A stretch of DNA of 64,000 nt from NCBI GenBank assembly GCA_036506495.1, contig DASXRQ010000147.1, positions 8,584 through 72,583 of the forward strand. Reading direction: 5' to 3'. Positions 1 through 8,084 of the stretch are shown here, one piece after another. The translations under genes and the position numbers were made by a program. How positions within the stretch are numbered: the stretch's first letter is position 1; every line of letters begins with the position of its first letter. The stretch is from DASXRC01 sp036506495 (lineage in GTDB: Bacteria > Actinomycetota > Actinomycetes > Mycobacteriales > Micromonosporaceae). The notes below the pieces were generated by a model, which ran no database searches, was not told where the DNA came from, and was given only the letters and a program-made list of their open reading frames with translations.

Positions 1-2
1 CG

Positions 3-302
3 AAGGCCGGCAGGGCCACCATCCCGGTGTACGGCCGGGCCTACCCCGAGCCGGCGGCCTTCCCGGCCGGCGTGCCCGTCCAGCCGATCGTGCCGCTGCA
101 GTACACGTTCCCGGCCGGCCAGCGGTACGCCGTCGGCCTGATCACCAAGGGTGGGTACTACCGAGCCGTCACGTTCGACGGGTCGTCACCCGGCGACTGG
201 ACGGTGATCCGCGGCGACCTGACGTACGTGCAGGTGCAGTTCGGACACCGGTTCATGTTCATCAACCTGGACGACGTGCAGATCCTGCCGTCGGCACTGT
301 AG
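3..302 (+). CDS. C-terminal part of an exported or wall-associated protein, 5' end outside the window
   Basis: The reading frame is open from base 3, so the gene starts upstream of the window and the GTG at 27 is probably internal. About 99 codons are visible. They are rich in Pro, Gly, Tyr and Val, with motifs such as YGRAYPEP and YYRAVTFDG, and have no membrane segment. From memory this tail resembles the C-terminus of actinomycete N-acetylmuramoyl-L-alanine amidase-type secreted proteins. No catalytic residues are in view, so the identification is weak. A strong hairpin follows the stop codon at once. The converging neighbour is an NlpC/P60 hydrolase, so a wall-related role would fit the context. 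Confidence 0.55.
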   Translation, partial: KAGRATIPVYGRAYPEPAAFPAGVPVQPIVPLQYTFPAGQRYAVGLITKGGYYRAVTFDGSSPGDWTVIRGDLTYVQVQFGHRFMFINLDDVQILPSAL

Positions 303-306
303 AAGT

Positions 307-336
307 GCGGGGCGCCCACCACCGTGGGCGCCCCGC
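307..336. terminator. Bidirectional hairpin terminator
   Basis: A perfect 13-bp inverted repeat (GCGGGGCGCCCAC and its complement) with a 4-nt loop starts 5 bases after the stop of the first gene. It lies between two converging genes. No T-run follows, which is usual in high-GC actinobacteria. Confidence 0.8.
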
Positions 337-366
337 CCCACGACTGTTAAGGCCGCGGCTCCGGCG

Positions 367-1374
367 TCAGCCCACTCGGCGGAAGCCGGCGACCGGCATG
401 CTGTCGACGTACGCCATCTTCACCGGGACGCCCGGATGGGAGGCGTGAACCATGAGCCCGTTGCCGACGTAGATCCCGACATGGTGTATGTCGCTGTAGA
501 AGAAGACAAGATCACCGGCGCGGGCATTGGACCGGCTCACGGCCGTGCCCTGGCTCCACTGTGCACCAGTGTAGTGCGTCAGGCTGACCCCGGCGGCCCT
601 CCACGCGTACTGCGTCAGGCCGGAGCAGTCGAATGAGTTGGGGCCGTTCGCACCCCAGACGTAAGGGTCGCCGATCTGCGCGCACGCCGTCTTGACCGCG
701 ACACCGGCCGGCCCGCCCGGATACACCGCCGGACAGGATCCGATGCGCAGCGCGCCGCCGCTCGTGGTGCTCCCGTACGCCCGGCGGAGCAGCACCTGCA
801 GCGAGGCCATCTCCGCGTCGATCTGCTTCTTCCTGGCGGCGAGCTCGGCGTCCTGCTTCTTCAGCGTCGCGACCAGCGCGTCGATCGTCTGCTTCTGCAC
901 GTCGAACTTCGCCTTGACGGCGGCGACGGACGCGATCTGTCGCCGCTCCGATGCGGCGAGACGATCGAGCAGCGTCAGCTGGTCCACGAGGGTCGTCGGC
1001 GACCCGGTCAGCAGGATCGCGTTCATCGCGGAGAGCGGGCCGCCCTTGTAGTACTCCGATGCGATGCTGTCGACCCGGATGAGCGCCAGGTCCACGCGGA
1101 GCGACAGCGGCTGGATGCGCTTTCGCAGGTCGGTCGACTTTTTCTGGTTGGCCTTCAGCTGGCTGTGCACCTTGTTGTACTGCTCGATGACCGGCTCGAG
1201 CTTCGCCCACGCCGCGTCGATCTGCTTCTCGATCTCGGCGGGGTTCGGTGTCGCGTACGCGTGGGTCGCCGGCGCCACCGCGACGAGCACGGCGGCGACC
1301 GCTGCGACGAGGGCACGGAGGACGGAGCGGGGGGTCGCGACGCGTGCACGCGTGCACGGCTGTGGGGGTGCCAC
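367..1374 (-). CDS. NlpC/P60 family peptidoglycan endopeptidase (RipA/RipB-like), paralogue 1
   Basis: A secreted D,L-endopeptidase predicted to cut peptide stems of peptidoglycan. I place the start at the GTG at 1374, 10 nt after GGAAGGAG; the frame is open further upstream but that sequence looks like leader. Residues 1-41 form a signal peptide ending in THAYA. A long coiled-coil region rich in Lys, Glu and Ala follows (about 45-200). The NlpC/P60 domain fills the last 115 residues, with catalytic Cys in FDCSGLT, His in HHVGIYVG and a third polar residue in MVHASH. A closely related paralogue lies just upstream on the same strand and shares its promoter/leader block. Such hydrolases act in daughter-cell separation or hyphal wall remodelling in actinobacteria. 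Confidence 0.9.
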   Translation of the reverse strand: MAPPQPCTRARVATPRSVLRALVAAVAAVLVAVAPATHAYATPNPAEIEKQIDAAWAKLEPVIEQYNKVHSQLKANQKKSTDLRKRIQPLSLRVDLALIRVDSIASEYYKGGPLSAMNAILLTGSPTTLVDQLTLLDRLAASERRQIASVAAVKAKFDVQKQTIDALVATLKKQDAELAARKKQIDAEMASLQVLLRRAYGSTTSGGALRIGSCPAVYPGGPAGVAVKTACAQIGDPYVWGANGPNSFDCSGLTQYAWRAAGVSLTHYTGAQWSQGTAVSRSNARAGDLVFFYSDIHHVGIYVGNGLMVHASHPGVPVKMAYVDSMPVAGFRRVG

Positions 1375-1516
1375 CGGGTGCCGACTCCTTCCACCGATAC
1401 GAGCGCGGGGGTACGCCCGCCAGATCGGCGGTGCCCGGCGAGCGGCTCCGGGGGCTGGAGACCGACATCCCGGCCGGACGCTGCCCAACATAGGGAACGC
1501 CGCATGCCCAAATCAA
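1375..1516 (-). promoter_or_regulatory. Promoter and long leader of nlpC paralogue 1, shared with paralogue 2
   Basis: A 59-base block at 1458-1516 is nearly identical in order and spacing to 2841-2899 upstream of the second nlpC gene. It holds a -35-like TTGATT (1511-1516) and a -10-like TATGTT (1487-1492) with an 18-nt spacer. The conserved first part of the predicted transcript includes GCGTCCG and GGATGTCGGTCTC. The leader then runs about 100 nt to a GGAAGGAG ribosome site. Actinobacterial nlpC/rpf genes often carry c-di-AMP (ydaO-type) riboswitches, but the hallmark motifs of that class are not clearly present here. Confidence 0.5.
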
Positions 1517-1582
1517 GCCAAAGGCGAATCACATTCGCAGCGCGGTCGTCCGGCCACGATCCGTGCACGGCCGCTCCCCACC

Positions 1583-1641
1583 CAACTCCGTCAGAGTCGG
1601 GGGCCCGGCGGGCGTTCTACCGCCCGACTCTGACGAAGTTG
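1583..1641. repeat. Long inverted repeat between the two nlpC genes
   Basis: The arm CAACTCCGTCAGAGTCGGG (1583-1601) is mirrored at 1623-1641 with one mismatch, leaving a 21-base spacer. It sits between the stop of paralogue 2 and the promoter of paralogue 1. It may end transcription of the upstream gene or be a dispersed intergenic repeat. The rest of 1517-1682 shows only G-rich low-complexity sequence. Confidence 0.6.
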
Positions 1642-1682
1642 AGGGGGGAGGGGAGGAAAGTCGGAGGGACGTCGGAGGAAAG

Positions 1683-2756
1683 TCAGCCCGGCCGCCGGGC
1701 GCCGGTGTACGCCATGCCCTGTAAGTCCGCCATCTTCACCGGCACACCGGTGCGGGGCGCATGGACGATCAGTCCATTGCCGACATACATCCCGACGTGG
1801 TGCACGTCTGAGTAGAAGAAGACGAGGTCGCCGGTGCGCAGGTCGCTCCGGGCGACCGGCGTGCCCTCGTTCCATTGCGCACCGGTGTAGTGGGTGAGGG
1901 TGACGCCAGCCGCCTTCCAGGCGTACTGGGTCAACCCGGAGCAGTCGAACGAGTTGGGTCCGGCTTCGCCCCACACGTACGGCTTGCCGATCTGGGCGCA
2001 CGCAGTCTTCGCCGCGGTCGCGGCCCGCCCCGTGGTCGGCACCGCCGGACACTTGCCGCCGATGTAGAGCGAGCTGGTCGACGCGGTTGGCGTGGTCGTA
2101 TTCGCCTTCGCGGCCGCCGCGGCCTTCGCTGCTGCCGCGGCGCGAGCAGCGGCCGCGGCACGGGCGGCGGCCTCGGCCGCCACCAACTTGTCGTGCAGCG
2201 CCTGCAGGCGTTTGATCTCGGCGTCGATCTGTGTCTTCCGCTTGGCCAGTTCCGCCTGCTGCCGCCGCTGCGTGGCGATCAGAGTGTCGAGTGTCTTCTT
2301 CTCCGCGGCGTACCGGGCGCGCTGCGCGGACAGCGTCCCGATCTGCTGGTGCTCCGACTGAGCCAGCCGGTCGAGCAGGTGTAGCCGGTCGCCCAGCTCG
2401 GTCGGCGAGCCGCTGGACAGGAGCGCGTTCAGCGCGGCGACCGAGCCGCCAACGCGGTAGTACGTGGCCGCGAGCCGCGACACCCGGTCCTGCGTGTCCT
2501 CGATGGTCTGGCGGAGCGGTTCCATCCGCTTGGCCAGGTCGGCCGACTGCTTCTGGTTGGTGGCCAGCTCCGAGCGCACCCTGTTGAACTGCTCGATGAC
2601 GGGCTCGAGCTTCTGCCACGCGGCATCGATCTGTTTCTCGACGTCGGACGAGGTCGGATTCGCGTACGCGTGGCCGGCCGGCGCCGCGACGACCAGCGTG
2701 GCGGCGGCGAGCATGACCAGAACACGGACGATGGGGCGCGGCCGCGCGCGTACCAC
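1683..2756 (-). CDS. NlpC/P60 family peptidoglycan endopeptidase (RipA/RipB-like), paralogue 2
   Basis: Same architecture and predicted function as the neighbouring paralogue. The start chosen is the GTG at 2756, 8 nt after GGAAGGAG. A signal peptide (about 1-34, ending GHAYA) is followed by a coiled-coil region. An alanine-rich linker (AAARAAAAARAAAAAKAAAA type, about residues 190-220) is not found in paralogue 1. The C-terminal NlpC/P60 domain carries FDCSGLT, HHVGMYVG and IVHAPR. Near-identical catalytic domains and a shared promoter block point to a tandem duplication in which the linker has since diverged. The linker's low-complexity coding sequence explains the spurious Ala-rich frames seen on the other strand. 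Confidence 0.9.
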   Translation of the reverse strand: MVRARPRPIVRVLVMLAAATLVVAAPAGHAYANPTSSDVEKQIDAAWQKLEPVIEQFNRVRSELATNQKQSADLAKRMEPLRQTIEDTQDRVSRLAATYYRVGGSVAALNALLSSGSPTELGDRLHLLDRLAQSEHQQIGTLSAQRARYAAEKKTLDTLIATQRRQQAELAKRKTQIDAEIKRLQALHDKLVAAEAAARAAAAARAAAAAKAAAAAKANTTTPTASTSSLYIGGKCPAVPTTGRAATAAKTACAQIGKPYVWGEAGPNSFDCSGLTQYAWKAAGVTLTHYTGAQWNEGTPVARSDLRTGDLVFFYSDVHHVGMYVGNGLIVHAPRTGVPVKMADLQGMAYTGARRPG

Positions 2757-2899
2757 GGTACGGACTCCTTCCATGGCCGGCGTTGCCGGCCGGGGTTGCC
2801 GGCTCTCGCTCGCCCACCCCGGCGCCTTCGAGGGGAATAGAGACCGACATCCGGGGCGGACGCCAACCAACCCTAGGGAAGGCCGTCTCGCCGAATCAA
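2757..2899 (-). promoter_or_regulatory. Promoter and long leader of nlpC paralogue 2
   Basis: The -35-like TTGATT (2894-2899) and -10-like TAGGGT (2870-2875) are 18 nt apart, exactly as in the paralogue. The block 2841-2899 is the conserved copy. The leader has several GC-rich potential stems between 2765 and 2840 and ends with GGAAGGAG just before the GTG start. Confidence 0.5.
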
Positions 2900-2992
2900 C
2901 CGTCTGCTACCAGGTAATTCGGCACGCATTTGGGCGGCTACCGTAGGTTCGGCAACCCTTTCGAGCGCCTTAAGAATTGCCTTTGCAATGGC

Positions 2993-4012
2993 TTAAGTGG
3001 CGCCCGCGGTCTGTCCAACGACGGCGTTCAACACATCGTCCAATGTGACCACTCCCAGCGGCGACCGGCCGTCGCTCACGAGCACCATGTGCCGCCGCTC
3101 CCGGCGCATGGCGAGCAGCAGGTCGGCGAGCGTGCGGTCCGGTGGCACAACGGCGAGCGGGCGGATCACCTCGGGCGGGATCGGCGCGAGGCGACGCGCC
3201 CCCTCGTACCCGATGACGTCCTTGACGTGCACGAACCCCAGCACGCGGCGGGTGGTCCGCTCCACCACCGGGAACCGGGACCGGCCCGACCGGGTGGCGA
3301 GCACCTCGAGCGAGGCCGGTGACACATCATCCGTGATCGTGGCGACCGATGCCCACGGCCGCAGCGCGTCCGCCGCGGCGCGCTCGCTGAGTGCCAGGGC
3401 GCCGGTGATGCGGGCGTGCTGCTCCGTGCCCAGCAGCCCCTCGGTGTTGGCCTGCGCCACGAGCCCGGCCAGTTCCTCGGCCGTGAACACCGTCTTGACG
3501 GCCTCGGTCGCCTCGATCCGCCAGAGCCGCAGCACCCGCCGGGCCGCCCACCTCATCGTGAGCAGCAGGGGCTTGGTGGCCGTGCAGAACGCGAGCATGG
3601 GCGGGCCGAGCCAGACGACCAGCGCCTCCGGGCCCGCCAGCGTGAGGTTCTTCGGCACCATCTCGCCGACGACCGTGTGCAGGAAGACGATGATGCCGAG
3701 CGCCAGCACGAACGCGACCGGATGGACCGCGCTCTCCGGGAAGCCGGCCGCGTGGAACGGAGCCGCCAGGAGGTGGGCCAGCGCGGGCTCGGCGAGCGCG
3801 CCGAGGCCGAGCGAGCAGATCGTTATGCCGAGTTGGGCGCCCGCGATCATCAGCGGGATCTGGTTCATCGCGGACAGTGCCCAGCGGGCGCGGCGTGAGG
3901 TGGCCGTCATCGGCTCGATGATTGTGCGCCTGGAGGCGATCAGCGCGAACTCGGCACCGACGAAGAAGGCGTTCCCGAGCAGCAGGGCGATCGTGGCCAG
4001 GATCTTAGTCAT
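2993..4012 (-). CDS. CNNM/CorC-type hemolysin-like membrane protein with CBS pair
   Basis: About 339 residues. The N-terminal CNNM (DUF21) domain begins MTKILATIALLLGNAFFVGA and has three or four membrane segments, including an N-terminal NAFFVGAEFALI signature. CBS motifs follow in the C-terminal half (VLGFVHVKDVIGY and PLGVVTLDDVLN). The family includes putative Mg2+/Co2+ efflux or ion-homeostasis proteins. The ATG at 4012 lies within the last codons of the upstream paralogue, an 8-nt overlap that implies translational coupling. Unlike its partner it has no C-terminal CorC/HlyC transporter-associated domain. Confidence 0.85.
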   Translation of the reverse strand: MTKILATIALLLGNAFFVGAEFALIASRRTIIEPMTATSRRARWALSAMNQIPLMIAGAQLGITICSLGLGALAEPALAHLLAAPFHAAGFPESAVHPVAFVLALGIIVFLHTVVGEMVPKNLTLAGPEALVVWLGPPMLAFCTATKPLLLTMRWAARRVLRLWRIEATEAVKTVFTAEELAGLVAQANTEGLLGTEQHARITGALALSERAAADALRPWASVATITDDVSPASLEVLATRSGRSRFPVVERTTRRVLGFVHVKDVIGYEGARRLAPIPPEVIRPLAVVPPDRTLADLLLAMRRERRHMVLVSDGRSPLGVVTLDDVLNAVVGQTAGAT

Positions 4013-5285
4013 GGGACTCCTCCGGCCGCTCCACCCGAACCTGCTCGACACGGTGCCGGTCCACCTCGACGACGGTGAACTCCCAGCCGCTCTCGTCGAC
4101 CGTCTCGCCGACCGCCGGAATGTGACCCAGCCGGGCCATCAGGAACCCGGCTAGCGTCTCGTACGGGCCCTCCGGCAGTCGAAAGCCGGTCTGTTCGGCG
4201 AGCTCGTCGGCGCGCAGGACGCCGTCGACCAGGTACGCTCTCTCCCCATCCGGCGCGGTCAACTCGATCGGTGTCAGGTCGCCCACCTCGACGTCGTGCT
4301 CGTCGGCGATCTCGCCGACCAGCTCCTCGACGAGATCCTCGACGGTCACGAGCCCGTCCGTTCCGCCGTACTCGTCCACGACGATCGCGATGTCGCTGCC
4401 ACCGGAGCGCAGCGCCGACAGCACTCCGTCGAGGTCGAGGCTCTCCGGCACGTACAGCGGTTCGCGCGCCACCGCGGCCACCGGCGTGGTCGGCCTCTGC
4501 GCGAGGGGTACGCCGAGAGCATCGGTCACGCTGATCACCCCGGTGACGTGGTCGAGGGTCTCCTCGTACACCGGAAACCGGCTGTGCCCCGTGTCCCGAA
4601 CGGTCGCCAGCAGGTCGTCGATCATCGTGTCGGCACGGACGCCGATGACGTCGACCCGCGGCGTCATGGCTTCGGCCGCGCGCTTGTCGCCGAACCGTAT
4701 CGTGCGCTGCAGCAGTACCGCGGTCTCGGTTGGCAGCGTGCCCGCCCGCGCCGACATGGCCGCGAGCAGGCCGAGCTCCTCCGGGGACCGGGCGCTGGCG
4801 AGCTGCTCCTGCGGTTCGACAGCCAACCGGCGTACCAGCCAGTTGGCCGAACCGTGCAGGGCGGAGATCAGCCAACCGAAGACGGCGGAGAACATCCGCA
4901 TGGGTGCCGCGGTCCCGAGCGCGGTCGGCATCGGCCTGGCGAGTGCGGCGTTCTTGGGGACCAGCTCTCCGAAGAGCATGGAGAGCAGGGTCGCGAGCGC
5001 CAGCGCGAGGCCGTGCGTGACGGTATCGGTCGCCGAGTCTGCGATCGGGCGGACCAGCGGGGCGAAGATTTTCGCGAGCGCGGGCGCGGCGAGATAGCCG
5101 GTCAGCAGCGCACATATGGTGATGCCCAGCTGCGCGCCGGAGAGCTGGAAGGACAGCTCGTGAACCGCCTTCCGGACCGTCCGGGCACGCCGATCACCGC
5201 CGTCGGCACGACGGTCGATCTCCGCCCGGTCGACCGTGACGAGGGCGAACTCGGCCGCGACGAAGAACGCGTTGCCCGCGGTCAA
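4005..5285 (-). CDS. CNNM/CBS/CorC_HlyC hemolysin-like membrane protein, start uncertain
   Basis: The protein has an N-terminal CNNM membrane domain (NAFFVAAEFALVTVDRAEI near the start), two CBS motifs (HVTGVISVTDALG and GGTDGLVTVEDLVEELVGEI) and a C-terminal CorC_HlyC domain ending in VVEVDRHRVEQVRVE. It is the first gene of a two-gene unit with the shorter paralogue. The only common start codon in frame is TTG at 5285, which cuts the first membrane helix. The frame stays open upstream and encodes hydrophobic LLLTTLLPLVAFALL. In that stretch a GAGGTG box stands 5 nt before an ATC codon at 5339. A rare ATC start or a base error is possible. Confidence 0.8.
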   Translation of the reverse strand: MTAGNAFFVAAEFALVTVDRAEIDRRADGGDRRARTVRKAVHELSFQLSGAQLGITICALLTGYLAAPALAKIFAPLVRPIADSATDTVTHGLALALATLLSMLFGELVPKNAALARPMPTALGTAAPMRMFSAVFGWLISALHGSANWLVRRLAVEPQEQLASARSPEELGLLAAMSARAGTLPTETAVLLQRTIRFGDKRAAEAMTPRVDVIGVRADTMIDDLLATVRDTGHSRFPVYEETLDHVTGVISVTDALGVPLAQRPTTPVAAVAREPLYVPESLDLDGVLSALRSGGSDIAIVVDEYGGTDGLVTVEDLVEELVGEIADEHDVEVGDLTPIELTAPDGERAYLVDGVLRADELAEQTGFRLPEGPYETLAGFLMARLGHIPAVGETVDESGWEFTVVEVDRHRVEQVRVERPEESHD

Positions 5286-5477
5286 GAGGGCGAAGGCGAC
5301 CAGCGGGAGGAGCGTGGTCAGCAGCAGCTCGTCGATGATCCGTTCACCTCGGACCCGATTCTGTCATGGGCACGCCTGGCCGGAGATATGGGCGAAACGT
5401 ATCCGTTCAGGGGTTGCCCCGCGTCACCATGATCGCAATGCTGGCTGTCGATATCCGGCATGGTCGGCAGGGGCGCT

Positions 5478-5708
5478 ATGCGAGAGATGTGGACCGGGGG
5501 CGTCCTCGGGATCGTGGTCGGCTTCCTCGTCGGCCACCTTCACGCGCGCGCCCAGCGCGCACGGGTGGACCTCACCAAGACCAAGGAGATGATCCCCGGC
5601 CTCAGGCAGACGTTCTGGGCGCTGTTCGGCCATGCGGCCGGCCGCTGGGTCATCGTCGGGTCCGTCGTCATCGCGGTCGGTTACGTGGCATTCCGGGCGC
5701 CGGGCTAG
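5478..5708 (+). CDS. Small two-helix membrane protein, unknown function
   Basis: About 76 residues from the ATG at 5478 (MREMWTGGVLGIVVG). There is one hydrophobic segment at about residues 6-21, a basic middle (HARAQRARVDLTKTKE) and a second segment near the C-terminus (WVIVGSVVIAVGYVAF). I do not recognise the family. It converges on the Fe-S oxidoreductase gene with a 4-base overlap of the ends. Coding is supported by the two clean helices with positive residues between them. Upstream GC-rich sequence (GGCAGGGG) could serve as a weak ribosome site. Confidence 0.55.
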   Translation: MREMWTGGVLGIVVGFLVGHLHARAQRARVDLTKTKEMIPGLRQTFWALFGHAAGRWVIVGSVVIAVGYVAFRAPG

Positions 5709-7903
5709 GACGGCCGCATCGAGCGGAGCAGGACCGTCGCCACATCCACGACTTCGACGTCCTGGCCAGCCTCGCCGCTCGCCTGCTTCCCGGTCACCCC
5801 GTCGCCGAGCATCACGAAGCAGAACGGGCAGCCGACGGCGATCGTCGTCGCGCCGGTGGCGAGCGCCTCCTCGACCCGGTCCACGTTGATGCGCTTGCCA
5901 ATGCGCTCCTCCATCCACATGCGAGCGCCGCCGGCGCCGCAGCAGAACGAGCGCTCGCTGTTGCGCGGCATCTCGGTCAACCCCGACGGGCCGCCGCCGT
6001 TCAGCGCCGCCCCGAGCACCTCGCGCGGCGGCGTGAAGACCCGGTTGTGCCGGCCGAGGTAGCACGGGTCGTGATACGTCACGCCGCCGTCGACCGGCCG
6101 GACCGGCGTGAGCCGACCGGTGGCGACGAGGTCGGCCAGCAGCTGGGTGTGGTGTACCACCTCGAACTGCCCGCCGACCTGGTCGTACTCGTTGGCGAGA
6201 GTGTTGAAACAGTGCGCACAGCTCGCGACGATCTTCTTGACGTCGGCCGCGTTGAGCGTCTCGACGTTCTGCTGGGCGAGCATCTGGAAGACGAACTCGT
6301 TGCCGATACGCCGGGCCGGATCGCCGGTACAGGTTTCACCGTCGCCGAGGATCGCGAAGCTGACGCCCGCCTCGTGGAGGAGTGTGGCCACGGCGCGGGT
6401 GGTCTTCTTCGCCCGGTCCTCGAACGCGCCCGCGCACCCTACCCAGAACAGGTACTCGAAGTCGCCGCCGGCGCTCGCCCGGGGTACCTCGAAGTCGAGG
6501 CCCTTGGTCCAGTCCTCCCGGGTGGTCGGCGGCGCGCCCCAGGGGTTGCCCTTGTTCTCGAGGTTGCGCAGCATGACGCCGGCCTCGGACGGGAAGTTGG
6601 ATTCGATGAGCACCTGGTAGCGGCGCATGTCGACGATGTGGTCGACGTGCTCGATGTCGACGGGACACTGCTCGACGCAGGCGCCGCACGTGGTGCACGA
6701 CCACAGCACGTCCGGGTCGATCACGCCGCCGACGTCTAGGCCGCCGACCAGCGGGCGCTCGGCCTCGGCCAGCGCGAGGGCGTTGACGTTCGCGAGCCGC
6801 TCCGGCGTCGCCTTCTCGTCTCCGGCGGCCGTCTTGCCACCACCGGCCAACAGGTACGGCGCCTTGGCGTACGCGTGGTCGCGCAGCGACAGGACGAGCA
6901 GCTTCGGCGACAGCGGCTTGCCGGTGTTCCACGCCGGGCACTGCGACTGGCAGCGGCCGCACTCGGTGCACGTCGTGAAGTCGAGCAGGCCCTTCCACGT
7001 GAACTGCTCGACGTGGGCGACGCCGAACTGGTCCTTCTCCGGGTCCGCCTGCTCGAAGTCGAGCGGCCGGCCGCCGCTCATCATCGGCCGCAGGCCACCG
7101 AGCGACGGGTAGTCGGATCCGGAGCGCTTGAAGAAGATGTTGAAGAACGCGGTGAACCGGTGCCAGGCGACGCCCATGGTTACGTTCAGCGAGATCGTAA
7201 TGACCCACGCCATGCTTACAATGATCTTGACGAGCGCGACGACGCTGATCGCCGCCGTGCTCGCCGGCAGGGCGGCGCCGAGAGCGTGGCTGAGCGGAGT
7301 GGCCCACGTGGGGTACTCGAAGTGCCCGCTCGCTTCCGCGAACCCCCGGATGAGGAAGCCGCAGATCAGCACGACGACGATCACCCACTCGACGAAGTAG
7401 CCCTGCCACATCGTCGAGCCGGCGAACCGCGACCAGGACCGGCGGGTCGGCAGGTTCCGCAGCCGGATGACCACGAGGACCCCGATGGCGACGAGACCGA
7501 ACACGCCGATGATCTCGGTCAACAGCCCATACGGGAGCCACCCGCCGAGGATCGGCAGCTCGGCCGTCGGGTCCACGACCTCGAAATACGCCTGGAGGAC
7601 CAGCGTGCTCAGCGTGATGAAGGCGATCATCACGAACCAGTGCGCGGCGCCGACGACCGTCCACTTGAGCATCCGGGTGTGGCCGAGGGTCTCCCGCAGC
7701 ATGGTCGCCGTCCGGCCGGCCTTGCGGTCGCCGCGGGTCGGATCGGGCCGGCCCAGCCTGATCACGGCGAGCATCCGGCGGACCGCACGCACCGCGAGCG
7801 CGGCCGCGGCGGCCGTCACCAGCGCGGCGAGCACGGTCGCGACGATCTGGACCGAGCCGAACCCGTCACCGGCCGCCGCCGCGAGCACGGTCACACTGCT
7901 CAT
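5705..7903 (-). CDS. Membrane-anchored Fe-S oxidoreductase (GlpC/HdrD-like, CCG domains)
   Basis: About 732 residues from the ATG at 7903, preceded by GAGGAGCGGAGCG. The first 280 residues hold about six membrane segments of the respiratory nitrate reductase gamma type. Two 4Fe-4S motifs follow: CTECGRCQSQCP (near 310) and CTTCGACVEQCP (near 401). The C-terminal half has two cysteine-rich CCG domains (CAHCFNTL, HDPCYLGRHN, SFCCGAGGARM). This is the architecture of the mycobacterial Rv0338c type, thought to pass electrons between a soluble donor, perhaps electron-transfer flavoprotein, and the quinone pool. No electron-transfer flavoprotein gene is nearby, though an acyl-CoA dehydrogenase gene is 33 kb away. 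Its upstream region carries two DnaA-box-like sequences. Confidence 0.85.
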   Translation of the reverse strand: MSSVTVLAAAAGDGFGSVQIVATVLAALVTAAAAALAVRAVRRMLAVIRLGRPDPTRGDRKAGRTATMLRETLGHTRMLKWTVVGAAHWFVMIAFITLSTLVLQAYFEVVDPTAELPILGGWLPYGLLTEIIGVFGLVAIGVLVVIRLRNLPTRRSWSRFAGSTMWQGYFVEWVIVVVLICGFLIRGFAEASGHFEYPTWATPLSHALGAALPASTAAISVVALVKIIVSMAWVITISLNVTMGVAWHRFTAFFNIFFKRSGSDYPSLGGLRPMMSGGRPLDFEQADPEKDQFGVAHVEQFTWKGLLDFTTCTECGRCQSQCPAWNTGKPLSPKLLVLSLRDHAYAKAPYLLAGGGKTAAGDEKATPERLANVNALALAEAERPLVGGLDVGGVIDPDVLWSCTTCGACVEQCPVDIEHVDHIVDMRRYQVLIESNFPSEAGVMLRNLENKGNPWGAPPTTREDWTKGLDFEVPRASAGGDFEYLFWVGCAGAFEDRAKKTTRAVATLLHEAGVSFAILGDGETCTGDPARRIGNEFVFQMLAQQNVETLNAADVKKIVASCAHCFNTLANEYDQVGGQFEVVHHTQLLADLVATGRLTPVRPVDGGVTYHDPCYLGRHNRVFTPPREVLGAALNGGGPSGLTEMPRNSERSFCCGAGGARMWMEERIGKRINVDRVEEALATGATTIAVGCPFCFVMLGDGVTGKQASGEAGQDVEVVDVATVLLRSMRPS

Positions 7904-8046
7904 CGAACGCTCCGCTCCTCGGCCGGGCCGGCCGGACGCCCGCATGGCTCCGTCCTGCGGACACCCTAGGGCAGCGGCGAGGAGGGTGCGCACGGAGGCG
8001 GCGTACATCTGCCCCCGAAATGGGCTCTTCTCGACATCACCCACAT

Positions 8047-8068
8047 TGTGGATAACGTCTGTGGATAA
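8047..8068 (+). promoter_or_regulatory. Two tandem DnaA-box-like sites
   Basis: TGTGGATAA occurs at 8047-8055 and again at 8060-8068, both the exact complement of the classical box TTATCCACA, with 4 bases between. They lie between the 3' end of crgA and the start of the Fe-S oxidoreductase gene, about 145 bases before the latter. The crgA-pknB block is close to oriC in many actinobacteria, which makes a DnaA link plausible. Confidence 0.55.
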
Positions 8069-8084
8069 CTACAACGAGGTAGTT

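Noticed and set aside
2092..2361. Alanine-rich open frame opposite nlpC paralogue 2
   Set aside because: It is the complement of the Ala-rich linker of the real gene; low-complexity GC-rich codons are open in several frames.
1375..2990. ydaO-type c-di-AMP riboswitches upstream of the nlpC genes
   Set aside because: The gene context and the GGAAGGAG end fit, but the conserved core motifs of the class are not recognisable by eye. Kept only as an unassigned leader.
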